In this document: positions 8,694-18,566 of the stretch, in pieces
Layout of the letters: each line of letters opens with the position of its first letter
How positions within the stretch are numbered: the first letter of the stretch is position 1
Assembly (NCBI GenBank): GCA_017427775.1
Contig: JAFRSD010000041.1
Span: forward strand, 86,592 to 150,591
Direction: 5' to 3'
Source: Lachnospiraceae bacterium
GTDB lineage: Bacteria; Bacillota; Clostridia; Lachnospirales; Lachnospiraceae
DNA length: 64,000 bases
Translations under genes and position numbers: made by a program
The notes under the pieces: model-generated
Databases searched by the model: none
Seen by the model: only the letters and a program-made list of their open reading frames with translations
What the model was told of the DNA's origin: nothing

Positions 8694-10178
8694 ATGAAAA
8701 AACTGAGATTTACCGCACTGCTGCTGATCCTTATACTGCTGTGCGGCTGTCAGAACAAACCGACGGCTTCGCCCTCGGTAACCGAGACCCCGACAACGAC
8801 ACCGTCGCCGACGCCCGCACCCGAACCGGACTATGCATTTTCCGTAAATACGGACGAGCGGTTCCAGGTGATCGACGGGTTCGGCGCGGGATATACCTGG
8901 TATGCGGACCAGATTCTCGACCACGGCCATGCCGATGAGGTGTTTAACCTGCTGTTCGGCGAAGGCGGCATGACGATCCTCCGCTTCAAAAACGAGTACG
9001 GATACACCAACTTCGAGAATTCCGTGAAGACCAACCTTGCTTTCTATGAAGGCGCGAAGAAATATGCCGACGCGCGCGGTGAGGAAGTGACCGTTCTTTA
9101 TACGAGCTGGTCTCCCGCCGGCGGTACGAAATCCAACGGAAGCGTGAACGGACACGGCACCCTCACGAAGGATGCGGACGGCCGGTACGAGTACGGCAAG
9201 TTTGCAAAATGGTGGACCGAAGCCGTTCAGGCATACCGTGACAAAGGGCTTCCGGTCGATGTCGTCAGCATTCAGAACGAGTGTGATTACGCCGTCACCT
9301 ATGACGGCTGCGAATTCGACCCGCAGGAAGGAAAGAACGCCTCCTACGCCAAAGCCTATCTCGCGACCTATGCCGCATTTCAGGATGCGTTCGGGACCGA
9401 TATCCCGAAGATGGTCGCGCCCGAGACGATGACCTGCGCCGCGACCCAGATCAAAGTATATCTGGCCGAGATTCTGAAAGAAGCCCCGGAAAGCATCTAT
9501 GCGGTGGCGCACCACCTGTACGACGGAGGAACGAGCACCGACAAGCCGGATAACTGCAGTTACGACTCGTTCAGCACCAATCTCCGCTCCCTCAAGGATT
9601 ATGCGCAGACCTACGGCTACCGCCTGTGGCAGACCGAATTCTACCGCGGAACCGTCCTGCAGACCGTCAACATGATCAACAACGTTCTCACTGTGGAAAA
9701 TGCGAACGCCTATATCTACTGGGGCGGCGTATGGAGCAGCGATGTAACGAACGATCTCGAGACGAACACGCTGATCCCGATCTCCCGCGACATGTCCAAC
9801 AAGTCCGGGTTTACCGGCTATAAACTGACCGGCGCGTATTACGCGATGCGGCACTTCTCGGAATACATCCGTCCCGGATATATCCGTGTGTCGGCTTCGT
9901 TCTCCTGCCTTTCGGATGAGCCCGTCTCCGGTCTCCGCCAGAGCTGCTTTATCAGTCCGGACGGCAAGCGCCTCGTTTCGGTTCTGATCAACAACAGCGC
10001 CACAGACCTGCTGGTTGACGTAAGGAGCCTGGCGGGTTCCGCAACGATCGTCAGCCAGTCCGTTTTCACCGACGGCTTCACCGCCGACATGATGTATCGT
10101 GACCTCGGTCAGGTTCCGTCGGACGGCCTTCTGACAATTCCCGCAGGTTCCGTTACCACGGTTGTAACGGACCGTTAG
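8694..10178 (+). CDS. GH30-family xylanase lipoprotein
   Basis: A 494-residue exported lipoprotein: signal peptide with Cys19 as the lipid-bearing residue, then a Thr/Pro/Ser-rich linker (residues 22-45). The mature part begins QVIDGFGAGYTWYADQ, typical of family GH30. The predicted acid/base is Glu196 (VVSIQNECDY) and the nucleophile Glu315 (LWQTEFYRG), and a beta-sandwich follows the barrel, as in GH30 glucuronoxylanases. It would cut xylan at the cell surface and feed the cytoplasmic GH10 and GH8 enzymes in this window. The gene is monocistronic, with its own promoter and terminator. Confidence 0.88.
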   Translation: MKKLRFTALLLILILLCGCQNKPTASPSVTETPTTTPSPTPAPEPDYAFSVNTDERFQVIDGFGAGYTWYADQILDHGHADEVFNLLFGEGGMTILRFKNEYGYTNFENSVKTNLAFYEGAKKYADARGEEVTVLYTSWSPAGGTKSNGSVNGHGTLTKDADGRYEYGKFAKWWTEAVQAYRDKGLPVDVVSIQNECDYAVTYDGCEFDPQEGKNASYAKAYLATYAAFQDAFGTDIPKMVAPETMTCAATQIKVYLAEILKEAPESIYAVAHHLYDGGTSTDKPDNCSYDSFSTNLRSLKDYAQTYGYRLWQTEFYRGTVLQTVNMINNVLTVENANAYIYWGGVWSSDVTNDLETNTLIPISRDMSNKSGFTGYKLTGAYYAMRHFSEYIRPGYIRVSASFSCLSDEPVSGLRQSCFISPDGKRLVSVLINNSATDLLVDVRSLAGSATIVSQSVFTDGFTADMMYRDLGQVPSDGLLTIPAGSVTTVVTDR

Positions 10179-10188
10179 AAACAGATCA

Positions 10189-10217
10189 GGGAGTACCCGC
10201 GGGTACTCCCTTTTTTT
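10189..10217 (+). terminator. Intrinsic terminator after the GH30 gene
   Basis: A 22-nt perfect palindrome (arms GGGAGTACCC and GGGTACTCCC around GC) is followed directly by seven T residues. It starts 10 bp after the GH30 stop codon. Confidence 0.93.
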
Positions 10218-10276
10218 ATGTCTTTCTCTATTCTCGTGCTTTACGCCGCGGGTTCTGACATTTCACCGTTTCAGGA

Positions 10277-11599
10277 TCAGTCCCCGTATCCGAATGCCAT
10301 GATCGTAAACTCACTCTCCTCGCTGCCTGCTGCCATCTTCACTTCCACCTTATGGGAAGCGACGGTGTCGGTATTGAGGATTACCGCGGTATACGGATTG
10401 TTCCAGCCCCCGGCATCATAGCCGTTGATCGTGGTAACCTTCTTGCCGTCCACGTAAACATCCACGCTTCCGAACGACTTGCTCGAACTCTTCTTGTAGG
10501 TAAGAAGGATCGTCTTCGCCTTTACCGTAAAGCTGAGTGCCTTGTTGCCGGACTTTGCTTCATGCTTCCAGTTGTCCGGGAACGTCTTCGCATTATCGTA
10601 GCGCGTCGTTCCGATACTCTTGTCCGTTCCGGTGAAACTGCCCGCGCTGACTTTGACGTTCGTACTCTTAGACGTGATCATGTGAACGTTGTCGAAGGAG
10701 GAACTCTTATACGGATCCTTCTTGGGCGTATCGGCAGCGGAAGGCTCCTCTTCCATTACCTTCACAAACAGATTCTCAAGGCACCTTGCCATAATCGTGT
10801 GTCCGTACAGCTTCGGATGGTACTCGTCGTTAAAGAACTGCGAACTCGTGATCTTTCCGTTGTTGAGACAGGGAACGACCGCATCCTTGATGCTTACCAT
10901 CGGAAGCTCGTAATGCGCGCCGATCGGCTTGCAGCGGTCCTGCAGGTTCCATTTGCTTTTGAACACGCTGAACAGCAGGACGACAGCGGGCTCATTGTCC
11001 GAATACAGGGCGCGGCGGATCAGGCCTTCGTAGGTCTGTCCGTTCGTCGGGTCATCCCCGTCGTTAACCGCAAATTCAATGATCAGAAGGTCCGGCTTAT
11101 GGCCGTCATTCTTCTCGATCAGGTCACGTTCGTAACGGATCACGCCGAGCGTCGAAGGAGTTCCCGAAACGCCTGCGTTGATCATGTGAACGTTATCTCC
11201 GGTCCCGTACAGTTCGGCAAACTTCTCCGCCGTCTGCACCGCGTAGCATTTCTGGTACGAGGTTCCTTCGCCTTCCGTGATGGAACCGCCGATAAATCCG
11301 ATGTATACGTCCTCTCCCGCCTTTGCCTTCTCAATTACCTTGCGAAGCCGGTAATTGTTGCCGGTAGTGATCAGTGAGCGGCCGATCATTTCATCGTACC
11401 ACGCATTGTCCGGAACCGGTGTCGGGGTAGACGTCGGGTCGGGCGTCGGTGTTTCCTCGGGTGTAACGGACGGCGTCGTCTCGGACGTCGGTGCCTCGGT
11501 CGCCTTTTCCGTAGGCGCAGGCGTTGCTTTTCCGCCGCACGCGGTCAGGGAAAATACCATGACCAGCGCAAGTATCAGACTGATAACACTCTTCTTCAT
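10277..11599 (-). CDS. SGNH/GDSL hydrolase lipoprotein
   Basis: A 440-residue secreted lipoprotein: MKKSVISLILALVMVFSLTAC gives a lipid-bearing Cys21, followed by a Thr/Pro/Glu linker to about residue 65. The SGNH core (FIGGSITEGEG, LLIIEFAVNDGDD, NDEYHPKLYGH) is clearly paralogous to the cytoplasmic protein at 4991-6700; both share the strings LLFSVF and RYERD/RYEKD. A beta-sandwich-like C-terminal domain of about 110 residues ends both proteins. It is likely a surface esterase removing acyl groups from plant polysaccharide. It lies 26 bp after azlD and may be read from that operon. Confidence 0.88.
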   Translation of the reverse strand: MKKSVISLILALVMVFSLTACGGKATPAPTEKATEAPTSETTPSVTPEETPTPDPTSTPTPVPDNAWYDEMIGRSLITTGNNYRLRKVIEKAKAGEDVYIGFIGGSITEGEGTSYQKCYAVQTAEKFAELYGTGDNVHMINAGVSGTPSTLGVIRYERDLIEKNDGHKPDLLIIEFAVNDGDDPTNGQTYEGLIRRALYSDNEPAVVLLFSVFKSKWNLQDRCKPIGAHYELPMVSIKDAVVPCLNNGKITSSQFFNDEYHPKLYGHTIMARCLENLFVKVMEEEPSAADTPKKDPYKSSSFDNVHMITSKSTNVKVSAGSFTGTDKSIGTTRYDNAKTFPDNWKHEAKSGNKALSFTVKAKTILLTYKKSSSKSFGSVDVYVDGKKVTTINGYDAGGWNNPYTAVILNTDTVASHKVEVKMAAGSEESEFTIMAFGYGD

Positions 11600-11625
11600 A
11601 ATTCAAATCCTCCGGACGAAAGATG

Positions 11626-11934
11626 TTACGGGATCAAAAACCCGCTCAATAATGCCACGGCGCATGCCGAAAGCGAAACAAAAACCATTCCTTTGCCGCG
11701 GTAGGCAAGGAACAGGGCCGTTGCCGTTCCGAGCGCTGCCGGAACCGGCGATGCGGTTGCATACAGAACGGCGGGGAACGTCATTGCCGCCAGAACCGTA
11801 TACGGAATGTAATACAGGAACGACCGGAAGAACCGGTTTCGGACCTTTCTTCGAAACACCATAAAGGGCACGGCTCGAAGCGCGTACGTGACCAATGCCA
11901 TGATCAGCAGGTAAACGGCGAAATAATGCTTCAT
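11626..11934 (-). CDS. azlD: Branched-chain amino acid exporter subunit AzlD
   Basis: A 102-residue, very hydrophobic protein with four predicted membrane segments and the motif ALRAVPFMVFRRK near the N-terminus, as in the AzlD family. AzlC and AzlD together export branched-chain amino acids and their analogues. The start ATG overlaps the azlC stop codon (ATGA), the standard coupling for this pair. Confidence 0.92.
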   Translation of the reverse strand: MKHYFAVYLLIMALVTYALRAVPFMVFRRKVRNRFFRSFLYYIPYTVLAAMTFPAVLYATASPVPAALGTATALFLAYRGKGMVFVSLSACAVALLSGFLIP

Positions 11935-12653
11935 GCGGCCGCCTCCTGTTCCTCCGGCGATTTCACCGGAAAGAAGAATGCTCCCGCGAGCGAGGCCGCT
12001 ACGGCACAGATTACCGCCGCATATCCGCCCGGCAATGCATTAAACAAGGGCACATAGTAAAGAAGGCAGCTGACCGCCACCGCAAGCAGAACGATCAAAA
12101 GCGTGTGCCGCTCCTCCCGGACCTTCGGAACAATGATCGCAATGAACATTCCGTAAATGGCAAGTCCCATCGCATCGGACAGTGATTCATTCATTATGTC
12201 TCCGAGCACGGCTCCGGTCAGAGTCCCGAGTGTCCATCCGAAATACGGAAGTGTCATCAGCCCGAGAAAGAATGCTCTCGAAACCGGTTCCTTCCGGTTG
12301 GCTGCCACACCGAATATCTCGTCCGTGATGCCGAACCCGAGTACTGCCCTGCTTCCGGTGCCGAAGTTTTCATCGGTGTTCTGCGAAAGCGATATGCCCA
12401 TCAGCGAGTACCTGAGGTTAATGACGAACTGCGAAACCGCCATCTCCAGATACGATCCCTGTGCCGCAATGATCAGCACGCCGGCGAACTGCCCCGCGCT
12501 CGTTAAATTGGTCATTGAGATCAGTACGGTTTCCCACCACAGAAGGCCGTTCTTCGAGCCGACGATGCCGAAGGTAAATGACACGAAGAAATAACCGAGG
12601 GCTATCGGAATTCCGTTCCGAAAGCCCTCCATGTATTCCTTTCCACGGCTCAT
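11931..12653 (-). CDS. azlC: Branched-chain amino acid exporter subunit AzlC
   Basis: A 240-residue membrane protein of the AzlC family (FRNGIPIALGYFFVSFTFGI, then NLTSAGQFAGV and FGITDEIFGVA). The frame is open further upstream inside asnA, but the ATG at 12653 is chosen because it overlaps the asnA stop (ATGA) and gives the usual family length. It is the large subunit of the AzlCD exporter. Its coupling to asnA suggests shared expression with nitrogen and amino acid metabolism; that functional link is inferred. Confidence 0.92.
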   Translation of the reverse strand: MSRGKEYMEGFRNGIPIALGYFFVSFTFGIVGSKNGLLWWETVLISMTNLTSAGQFAGVLIIAAQGSYLEMAVSQFVINLRYSLMGISLSQNTDENFGTGSRAVLGFGITDEIFGVAANRKEPVSRAFFLGLMTLPYFGWTLGTLTGAVLGDIMNESLSDAMGLAIYGMFIAIIVPKVREERHTLLIVLLAVAVSCLLYYVPLFNALPGGYAAVICAVAASLAGAFFFPVKSPEEQEAAA

Positions 12654-13660
12654 AATAACTGTACTCCGCGCTCTTCGGCATAATCCCGCACAGTCTGCGG
12701 CCATACCGATGACTGTACTTCGCCGATATGCACTTTACGAAGATAGAACATGCAGATTCTGGACTGTCCGATTCCGCCGCCGATCGTATACGGCAGTTTC
12801 TTTTCAAGAAGAGCCTTCTGGAACGGCAGCTCCGCGCGTTCCTCGCATCCTGCCTTCTTCAGCTGGGCAAGGAGCGAATCCTCATCCACACGGATACCCA
12901 TGCTCGAAAGTTCAAGCGGAATGTCAAGTTCCGGATAATATACGATAATGTCGCCGTTCAGTTCCCAGTCATCATAGTCGGGCGCACGGCCGTCATGCTT
13001 CTCGCCGTTACTGAGAAGGTCGCCGATCTTCATCAAAAAGATTGCGCCGTATTCCTTAACGGCCATATATTCACGCTCTTTCGCGTTCTTGTCGGGATAA
13101 CGGTCGAGAAGTTCCTGCGTGGTGATAAACGTGATCTCCTCAGGCAGGATGCAGTGTACGTATTCATACTGATTCGCAACGTACTTCTCGGTCACGCGGA
13201 GTGCCTCATATACGGCCTTCACAACCGACTTCAGCGTAGCAACGTTACGGTCCTTCTTCTCGATGATCTTCTCCCAGTCCCACTGGTCCACAAAGATGGA
13301 ATGGATGTTGTCGGTATCCTCATCCCTGCGGATCGCGTTCATGTCGGTATAGAGTCCCTCTCCCACATGGAAACCGTAGCGGCCGAGTGCCATACGCTTC
13401 CATTTTGCAAGCGAATGAACGACTTCCATGATGTCTCCGCTCTCCAATACGTCAAATGCGACCGGACGCTCCACGCCGTTCAGATTATCATTGAGACCGG
13501 ACTCCTTCGGTACGAACAAAGGTGCCGAAACGCGGTACAGATTCAACTGTGTCGCAAGCTCCCTCTGGAAGAAATCCTTTACTTTCTTGATCGCTATCTG
13601 TGTCTCTTTCATTCCGAGCGGGGATTTGTAGCCCTCGGGAATGCGGATGCTGTCGCTCAT
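12650..13660 (-). CDS. asnA: Aspartate-ammonia ligase AsnA
   Basis: A 336-residue protein matching the ammonia-dependent asparagine synthetase AsnA in length and motifs: YKSPLGMKETQIAIKKVKDFF at the N-terminus, GLNDNLNGVERPVAFD, VDQWDWEK, and the C-terminal LPYTIGGGIGQSRICMFYLRK. It makes asparagine from aspartate, ATP and NH3 with a class II aaRS-like fold. GGAGA precedes the ATG. It lies in a minus-strand series with DUF1846 upstream and azlC overlapping downstream. Confidence 0.97.
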   Translation of the reverse strand: MSDSIRIPEGYKSPLGMKETQIAIKKVKDFFQRELATQLNLYRVSAPLFVPKESGLNDNLNGVERPVAFDVLESGDIMEVVHSLAKWKRMALGRYGFHVGEGLYTDMNAIRRDEDTDNIHSIFVDQWDWEKIIEKKDRNVATLKSVVKAVYEALRVTEKYVANQYEYVHCILPEEITFITTQELLDRYPDKNAKEREYMAVKEYGAIFLMKIGDLLSNGEKHDGRAPDYDDWELNGDIIVYYPELDIPLELSSMGIRVDEDSLLAQLKKAGCEERAELPFQKALLEKKLPYTIGGGIGQSRICMFYLRKVHIGEVQSSVWPQTVRDYAEERGVQLL

Positions 13661-13710
13661 AATAAGTCTCCTTGCTGTTTATCCGTCGGAAGATGCTCCC
13701 GCACCGTCCG

Positions 13711-15195
13711 TTATTTGTGATACAGTTTCTTGGTTTCGTAAACCGGCTCGCACGTAAGGTGCATGCCGAGTTTGCGGAATACACCTTCGTCAACGCCCGA
13801 AAGGATAACGCTCGAATGAACCTCGCAGTGCTTGAGGTTCTCAAGCTGCTTCATCGCTTCCTCTGCGATATCCACGTTGCTTGCAACGATGGACAGTGCA
13901 AGCAGCGTTTCGTCGGTATGCAGTCTCGGGTTGCGGTTTCCGAGATGGTTTACCTTAAGGTCCTGGATAGGCTCGAGAATCTCCGGGGACAGCAGTCTCG
14001 TGCCGTCATCGATTCCCGCCATATACTTGAGTGCGTTCAGGATGGCGGCGGAGCTTGCTCCGAGAAGCGGAGACGTCTTTCCGGTAATGATCGTGCCGTC
14101 GTTCAGTTCGATCGCAACAGCCGGCGCACCGGTCTCTTCGGCCTTCTGCAGCGCTGCGGGAACAACCTTGCGGTCTTCCTTGCGGATGCCTGCCTGCTCC
14201 ATCAGAAGCTCGATCTTCAGAACCGCGTCTTCGTCCGCACGGTTCTTGCGGCACTCGCAAAGCGTCGAATAGTAACGGCGGATAATCTCCTCGCGGGACG
14301 CGATGCGGGTCGCCTCGTCATCGATGATGCAGTTGCCCGCCATATTAACGCCCATATCGGTCGGGGACTTATACGGGGACTTTCCGAAGATGCGCTCGAA
14401 CATGGCGTTCAGAACGGGGAAAATCTCAACGTCACGGTTGTAGTTAACCGTCGTAACGCCGTATGCCTCGAGGTGGAACGGATCGATCATGTTCACATCC
14501 TTGAGATCCGCGGTAGCTGCCTCATAAGCGAGGTTAACCGGATGCTTCAACGGGAGATTCCAGATCGGGAAAGTCTCGAATTTCGCATATCCGGCACGGA
14601 TGCCGCGCTTGTGCTCATGGTAAAGCTGGGAGAGGCAGGTTGCCATTTTCCCGCTTCCCGGTCCGGGCGCGGTAACAACAACGAGGGAACGGGTCGTCTC
14701 AATGTAGTCGTTCTTGCCGTAGCCTTCGTCGCTTACGATCTTGCTGATATTCGAAGGATAGCCCTCGATCTTATAGGCACGGTATACCTTAAGACCGAGT
14801 TCCTCAAGTTTCTTCTGGTAGCTGAGCACGTTGTCATGCTCGGTGAACTGTGTCAGAACAACGCTGCCGACATAGAGTCCGTATCCGCGGAAAGCGTCGA
14901 TCAGGCGGAGCACGTCCACATCATAGGTGATGCTCAGGTCGCCGCGGACTTTCTTTTTGATGATATCATTTGCGTTAATGGCGATGACAATTTCAGCATC
15001 TTCCTTCAGCTGCTTGAGCATGCGGATCTTACTGTCCGGCTCAAACCCGGGCAATACGCGGGAAGCGTGAAAGTCGTCGAAAAGCTTTCCTCCGAATTCC
15101 AGATAAAGCTTTCCTCCGAACTGCCCGATCCGCTCCTTAATGTGTGCGGACTGCATTTCCAGATACTTGTTGTTGTCAAATCCCACTCGGTACAT
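13711..15195 (-). CDS. DUF1846 family protein
   Basis: A 494-residue protein of the DUF1846 (UPF0371) family, recognised by its opening [37 protein letters not shown] and by the conserved [19 protein letters not shown], a glycine-rich phosphate-binding-like loop at about residue 185. The family is common in anaerobic Firmicutes and, as far as I know, has no established function. AAGGAGAG precedes the ATG by 7 nt. It sits 17 bp after the HD-GYP gene and 50 bp before asnA, so co-transcription is likely. Confidence 0.9.
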   Translation of the reverse strand: MYRVGFDNNKYLEMQSAHIKERIGQFGGKLYLEFGGKLFDDFHASRVLPGFEPDSKIRMLKQLKEDAEIVIAINANDIIKKKVRGDLSITYDVDVLRLIDAFRGYGLYVGSVVLTQFTEHDNVLSYQKKLEELGLKVYRAYKIEGYPSNISKIVSDEGYGKNDYIETTRSLVVVTAPGPGSGKMATCLSQLYHEHKRGIRAGYAKFETFPIWNLPLKHPVNLAYEAATADLKDVNMIDPFHLEAYGVTTVNYNRDVEIFPVLNAMFERIFGKSPYKSPTDMGVNMAGNCIIDDEATRIASREEIIRRYYSTLCECRKNRADEDAVLKIELLMEQAGIRKEDRKVVPAALQKAEETGAPAVAIELNDGTIITGKTSPLLGASSAAILNALKYMAGIDDGTRLLSPEILEPIQDLKVNHLGNRNPRLHTDETLLALSIVASNVDIAEEAMKQLENLKHCEVHSSVILSGVDEGVFRKLGMHLTCEPVYETKKLYHK

Positions 15196-15212
15196 TTTCG
15201 TACTCTCCTTCG

Positions 15213-16490
15213 TCAGCTTAATTCTTCGGTTTCTCCGCCGGTCATACTGCTCATCTTGATGCTCTCACGTTCCACATAACGCTTGATCTCGGACTGCAGG
15301 TTCAGAACGGCTATCGCGATACAAGGTTCGAAGTGTGTTCCCTTTTCCTCCCGGAACACCTGCATAACCTGATCGATATCCATACTCGGTTTGTAACTTC
15401 GCTGGCTCAAAAGAGCGTCCAGCGTATCGGCGGCCGCCACGATTCTTGCAAGGAGCGGAATGCTTTCGCCCTTGTATCCGTGCGGGTAGCCGGATCCGTT
15501 CCACCACTCATGATGGCAGAGCGCCACATCCTTGATCGCCGTATACAGCTCGCGGTCGGTCAGGTTCGAGAGGTTCATCTCGATCAGCCGTCCGCCCTCG
15601 GTTGTGTGGCTCTTGATGATCTCATATTCCTCCGGAGTCAATTCGCCCTTCTTCTGCAGAATGGAGTCCGGAATATATACTTTGCCGGCGTCATGAAGCG
15701 GCGCCGCGATTACCAGGTTATCGATTGCCTTCGGCGTCAGTTCGTCCTTGTGATAGCCGCTCCGCACGAGCTCGTCCGCGATCATCTTTGCGTAATCCGC
15801 GGTTCTTCGGATATGGAAGCCCGTGTTCTCGTCCTTGGATTCCATGAAGTTCGCGAAGCCGGCGATCAGCTGCTTCTGCATGCGGCGCATCTGCTTATTC
15901 TTGGCAAGCGTCGAAACAATCGTCTCCTCAATCTTGCGGACAAGGAGGAAAAATACAATGAACATGACGATAAATTCGATCGTCATCCGGAATCCGTACA
16001 TGCCGAACCACTCGAAAGAGGAAAGGGTGACACCGTCTTTCAATTTGCTGGCATTCTCCGCCTCGATCGTGGCACGGAGTCCGAGCGAGATGAGCATCAT
16101 GCAGTAGCACACCTCACCGATACGGATGGTAAACCAGCGGCTGAAATAAAGACAGGACAATGCCGGAACAAGCGCGTACAGCATATACATGTTGATCTCG
16201 TACTTTGTTCCCGCGTAGCAGACGCCGAGATGCAGACCGATCATAAGCACATATTTGACGATCGGGCTCTCCCGATTGAACCGGTACAGAAAGAAAGCCA
16301 GACCGAACACAAGCACCGCTCCGACCGAGATGACAATGTCATCGATGTATTGCAGGGCCTTATAATCGTTGGTCATGGTCGCGATGGCCGCGATCGGTCC
16401 GATCAGGACCGCAAGAACTCCGAGGCGGATCAAAACCACGTTGACTTTTCTTTCATTCTCCGTAAAATACGCGTTCCGCTTTTCCTCCAC
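15213..16490 (-). CDS. Membrane HD-GYP cyclic-di-GMP phosphodiesterase
   Basis: A 425-residue protein with about six membrane segments in residues 15-195, then an HD-GYP domain with [36 protein letters not shown] (HD pair), [24 protein letters not shown] (the GYP signature) and [16 protein letters not shown]. It should hydrolyse cyclic-di-GMP, opposing the GGDEF cyclase at 2355-3539. The start is GTG at 16490 with GAAAGGGG upstream. It follows trpS by 55 bp. Confidence 0.92.
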   Translation of the reverse strand: MEEKRNAYFTENERKVNVVLIRLGVLAVLIGPIAAIATMTNDYKALQYIDDIVISVGAVLVFGLAFFLYRFNRESPIVKYVLMIGLHLGVCYAGTKYEINMYMLYALVPALSCLYFSRWFTIRIGEVCYCMMLISLGLRATIEAENASKLKDGVTLSSFEWFGMYGFRMTIEFIVMFIVFFLLVRKIEETIVSTLAKNKQMRRMQKQLIAGFANFMESKDENTGFHIRRTADYAKMIADELVRSGYHKDELTPKAIDNLVIAAPLHDAGKVYIPDSILQKKGELTPEEYEIIKSHTTEGGRLIEMNLSNLTDRELYTAIKDVALCHHEWWNGSGYPHGYKGESIPLLARIVAAADTLDALLSQRSYKPSMDIDQVMQVFREEKGTHFEPCIAIAVLNLQSEIKRYVERESIKMSSMTGGETEELS

Positions 16491-16545
16491 GATAAGCCCC
16501 TTTCTCTCCGCCCCGCCTTCTCACACCGGAACGGAAGTTCTTATG

Positions 16546-17625
16546 TCAGTTCGCGTTCAACTGGTCACGAAGCCACTCCTCGTCTTCGAAATAGTTGATC
16601 TTCATGGCGTTCTTTACGTCCAAAAGGGTCTGCGCCGCAACCTTTTCCGCTTCGATGCTGCCCTTCTTCAAAATCTCAATGATCTCGGGGATGCGTTTCT
16701 CCCATTCAAGTCGGCGCTCCCGGATCGGCGCCAGCTCGTCATTCATAACGGCAAAGAGGAATTTCTTCACCTTTACGTCGCCGAGGCCGCCTCTCTGATA
16801 GTGTTCCTTCAATGCGTCAAGAGACTCATACTCGGGAAGGAACTTTGCAAAATGCTCCGGTCTGCAGAATGCATCCAGATACGTGAATACCGCGTTGCCC
16901 TCAAGCGAACCGGGATCCGTAACCTTGATATGGTTCGGGTCGGTATACATGCTCATAACCTTTGTCTTAAGCTCCTGCTCGGTATCGGCAAGATAAATAC
17001 AGTTGCCGAGAGACTTGCTCATCTTGGCCGTTCCGTCGATTCCCGGAAGACGCTTGCAGATCTCGTTCTCGGGAATGACAGCCTCGGGTTCAACCAATAC
17101 TTCCCCATAGGTCTGGTTGAATTTCCGGACGATCTCCCTTGCCTGCTCGATCATCGGCAGCTGGTCTTCGCCGACCGGCACCGTCGTTGCCTTAAATGCG
17201 GTGATATCGCTCGCCTGACTGATCGGATATGTGAAGAAGCCGACCGGAATGCTTGTCTCAAAATTACGCATGATGATCTCGTTCTTCACGGTAGGATTCC
17301 GCTGCAGGCGGGATACTGTAACGAGGTTCATGTAATAAAAGGAGAGCTCCGTCAGCTCCGGAACCTGCGACTGGATGAAGATCGTAACCTTCTCAGGGTC
17401 AAGTCCCGCCGCCAGATAATCCAGTGCCACCTGCATAATATTCTGGCGCACTTTCTCGGGGTGCTCCGCATTATCGGTGAGCGCCTGTGCATCGGCGATC
17501 ATGATATATATCTTATCAAATTCTCCGGAATTCTGGAGTTCCACGCGACGCTTCAGCGAACCCACATAGTGTCCCACATGAAGGCGTCCGGTAGGCCGGT
17601 CTCCGGTCAAAATAATCTTACCCAT
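16546..17625 (-). CDS. trpS: Tryptophanyl-tRNA synthetase
   Basis: A 359-residue class I aminoacyl-tRNA synthetase. The ATP-binding motifs are present: GDRPTGRLHVGHYVGSL (HIGH-like) near the N-terminus and KMSKS at about residue 205. It charges tRNA-Trp. Of the possible starts, ATG at 17625 (MGKIILTGD) fits the family and has AAGGA 5-6 nt upstream. A strong promoter lies 60 bp upstream, and no T-box stem-loops or specifier structure fit in so short a leader. Confidence 0.96.
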   Translation of the reverse strand: MGKIILTGDRPTGRLHVGHYVGSLKRRVELQNSGEFDKIYIMIADAQALTDNAEHPEKVRQNIMQVALDYLAAGLDPEKVTIFIQSQVPELTELSFYYMNLVTVSRLQRNPTVKNEIIMRNFETSIPVGFFTYPISQASDITAFKATTVPVGEDQLPMIEQAREIVRKFNQTYGEVLVEPEAVIPENEICKRLPGIDGTAKMSKSLGNCIYLADTEQELKTKVMSMYTDPNHIKVTDPGSLEGNAVFTYLDAFCRPEHFAKFLPEYESLDALKEHYQRGGLGDVKVKKFLFAVMNDELAPIRERRLEWEKRIPEIIEILKKGSIEAEKVAAQTLLDVKNAMKINYFEDEEWLRDQLNAN

Positions 17626-17683
17626 GTCCATCCTTTCACGCGCGTACGCGGACGCGCACAAAAATATAATAAAAATCTATTCC

Positions 17684-17712
17684 AGTATAGTATTGCGGGC
17701 GCGAAAAGTCAA
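17684..17712 (-). promoter_or_regulatory. Predicted trpS promoter
   Basis: On the minus strand TTGACT (17707-17712) and TATACT (17684-17689) are separated by exactly 17 bp, close to the sigma-70/sigma-A consensus. The -35 abuts the terminator of the upstream deo genes. The leader down to the trpS ATG is about 55 nt and contains a GC-rich alternating purine-pyrimidine stretch near 17637-17660. Confidence 0.8.
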
Positions 17713-17713
17713 T

Positions 17714-17749
17714 GAAAAATCCCTCTTTCGCGAACTTCGCAAAAGAGGG
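17714..17749 (-). terminator. Intrinsic terminator after deoD
   Basis: Reading the minus strand, CCCTCTTTTGCGAA pairs with TTCGCGAAAGAGGG around a very short loop, followed by ATTTTT. It starts 15 bp after the deoD stop and closes the deoC-deoD unit immediately before the trpS promoter. Confidence 0.88.
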
Positions 17750-17764
17750 ACTCCGGAAAGCATA

Positions 17765-18511
17765 TTACTTCATCGCAACGGCAGTGTCGAGAGCCAGGGT
17801 GATCATTTCGGTAAAGGAGGTCTGCCGCTCTTCTGCGGTCGTTGCCTCGCCGGTCACCAGGCTGTCGGAAATCGTGCAGATCGCAAGCGCGCGCCTGCCT
17901 GCGCGTGCGGCGTTCATATAGAGGGCTGCGGCTTCCATTTCCACGGCGAGAACGCCCATCTTTCCCCATGCGTGGATCGGCTTCACCATTTCGGGAGCGT
18001 CGGCAAGATCACCGTAGAAAATGTCGCTCGAATGAATGTTGCCGACATGGTAGCGGAGACCGGCTTTCTCAGCCTGCTCCACAGCGGTGCGCAACAGTTT
18101 GAAATCGGCGATTGCGGACAGTGTCCCCGGCAAATGGAACTGCGAAACGTAATTCGAGTCGTAGCATGCGCCCTGCGCGATCACGATGTCACGAACCTTA
18201 ACATCCGGGTTGTAGGCTCCCGCGGAACCGACACGGATAATGTTCTCAACGCCGAAGTAGTTATACAGCTCGTAGCTGTAGATGCCGATGGACGGCATTC
18301 CCATGCCGCTTGCCATAACGCTTACCTTCTTGCCTTTATAGGTACCGGTATAACCCTGCACGCCGCGAACGTTGTTGATCAGCTTCGCATCCTTCAGGAA
18401 CGTCTCGGCAATAAACTTCGAACGAAGCGGATCGCCCGGCATCAGAACGGTCTTGGCGAAATCCTTCGGTGCTGCATTGATATGCGGGGTCGGATAATTC
18501 TTCTTGCTCAT
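17765..18511 (-). CDS. deoD: Purine-nucleoside phosphorylase, DeoD type
   Basis: A 248-residue protein of the hexameric PNP family. Key strings are [29 protein letters not shown] (phosphate site), [47 protein letters not shown] and [10 protein letters not shown] with the catalytic Asp. It splits purine (deoxy)nucleosides with phosphate. It lies 55 bp behind deoC on the same strand, a classical pairing for deoxynucleoside salvage. AAGGAG precedes the ATG. Confidence 0.96.
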   Translation of the reverse strand: MSKKNYPTPHINAAPKDFAKTVLMPGDPLRSKFIAETFLKDAKLINNVRGVQGYTGTYKGKKVSVMASGMGMPSIGIYSYELYNYFGVENIIRVGSAGAYNPDVKVRDIVIAQGACYDSNYVSQFHLPGTLSAIADFKLLRTAVEQAEKAGLRYHVGNIHSSDIFYGDLADAPEMVKPIHAWGKMGVLAVEMEAAALYMNAARAGRRALAICTISDSLVTGEATTAEERQTSFTEMITLALDTAVAMK

Positions 18512-18566
18512 CGTAAACTCCTTTCCTCTTCGGGTTCTCCCGAATCATACGGAATACAATCACTCA

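Noticed and set aside
13672..16598. Very long plus-strand frames opposite DUF1846 and HD-GYP
   Set aside because: They are antisense shadows of conserved minus-strand genes with GC-rich third positions; their products resemble no family.
17626..17683. T-box riboswitch before trpS
   Set aside because: The leader is only about 55 nt with no T-box sequence or specifier stem.
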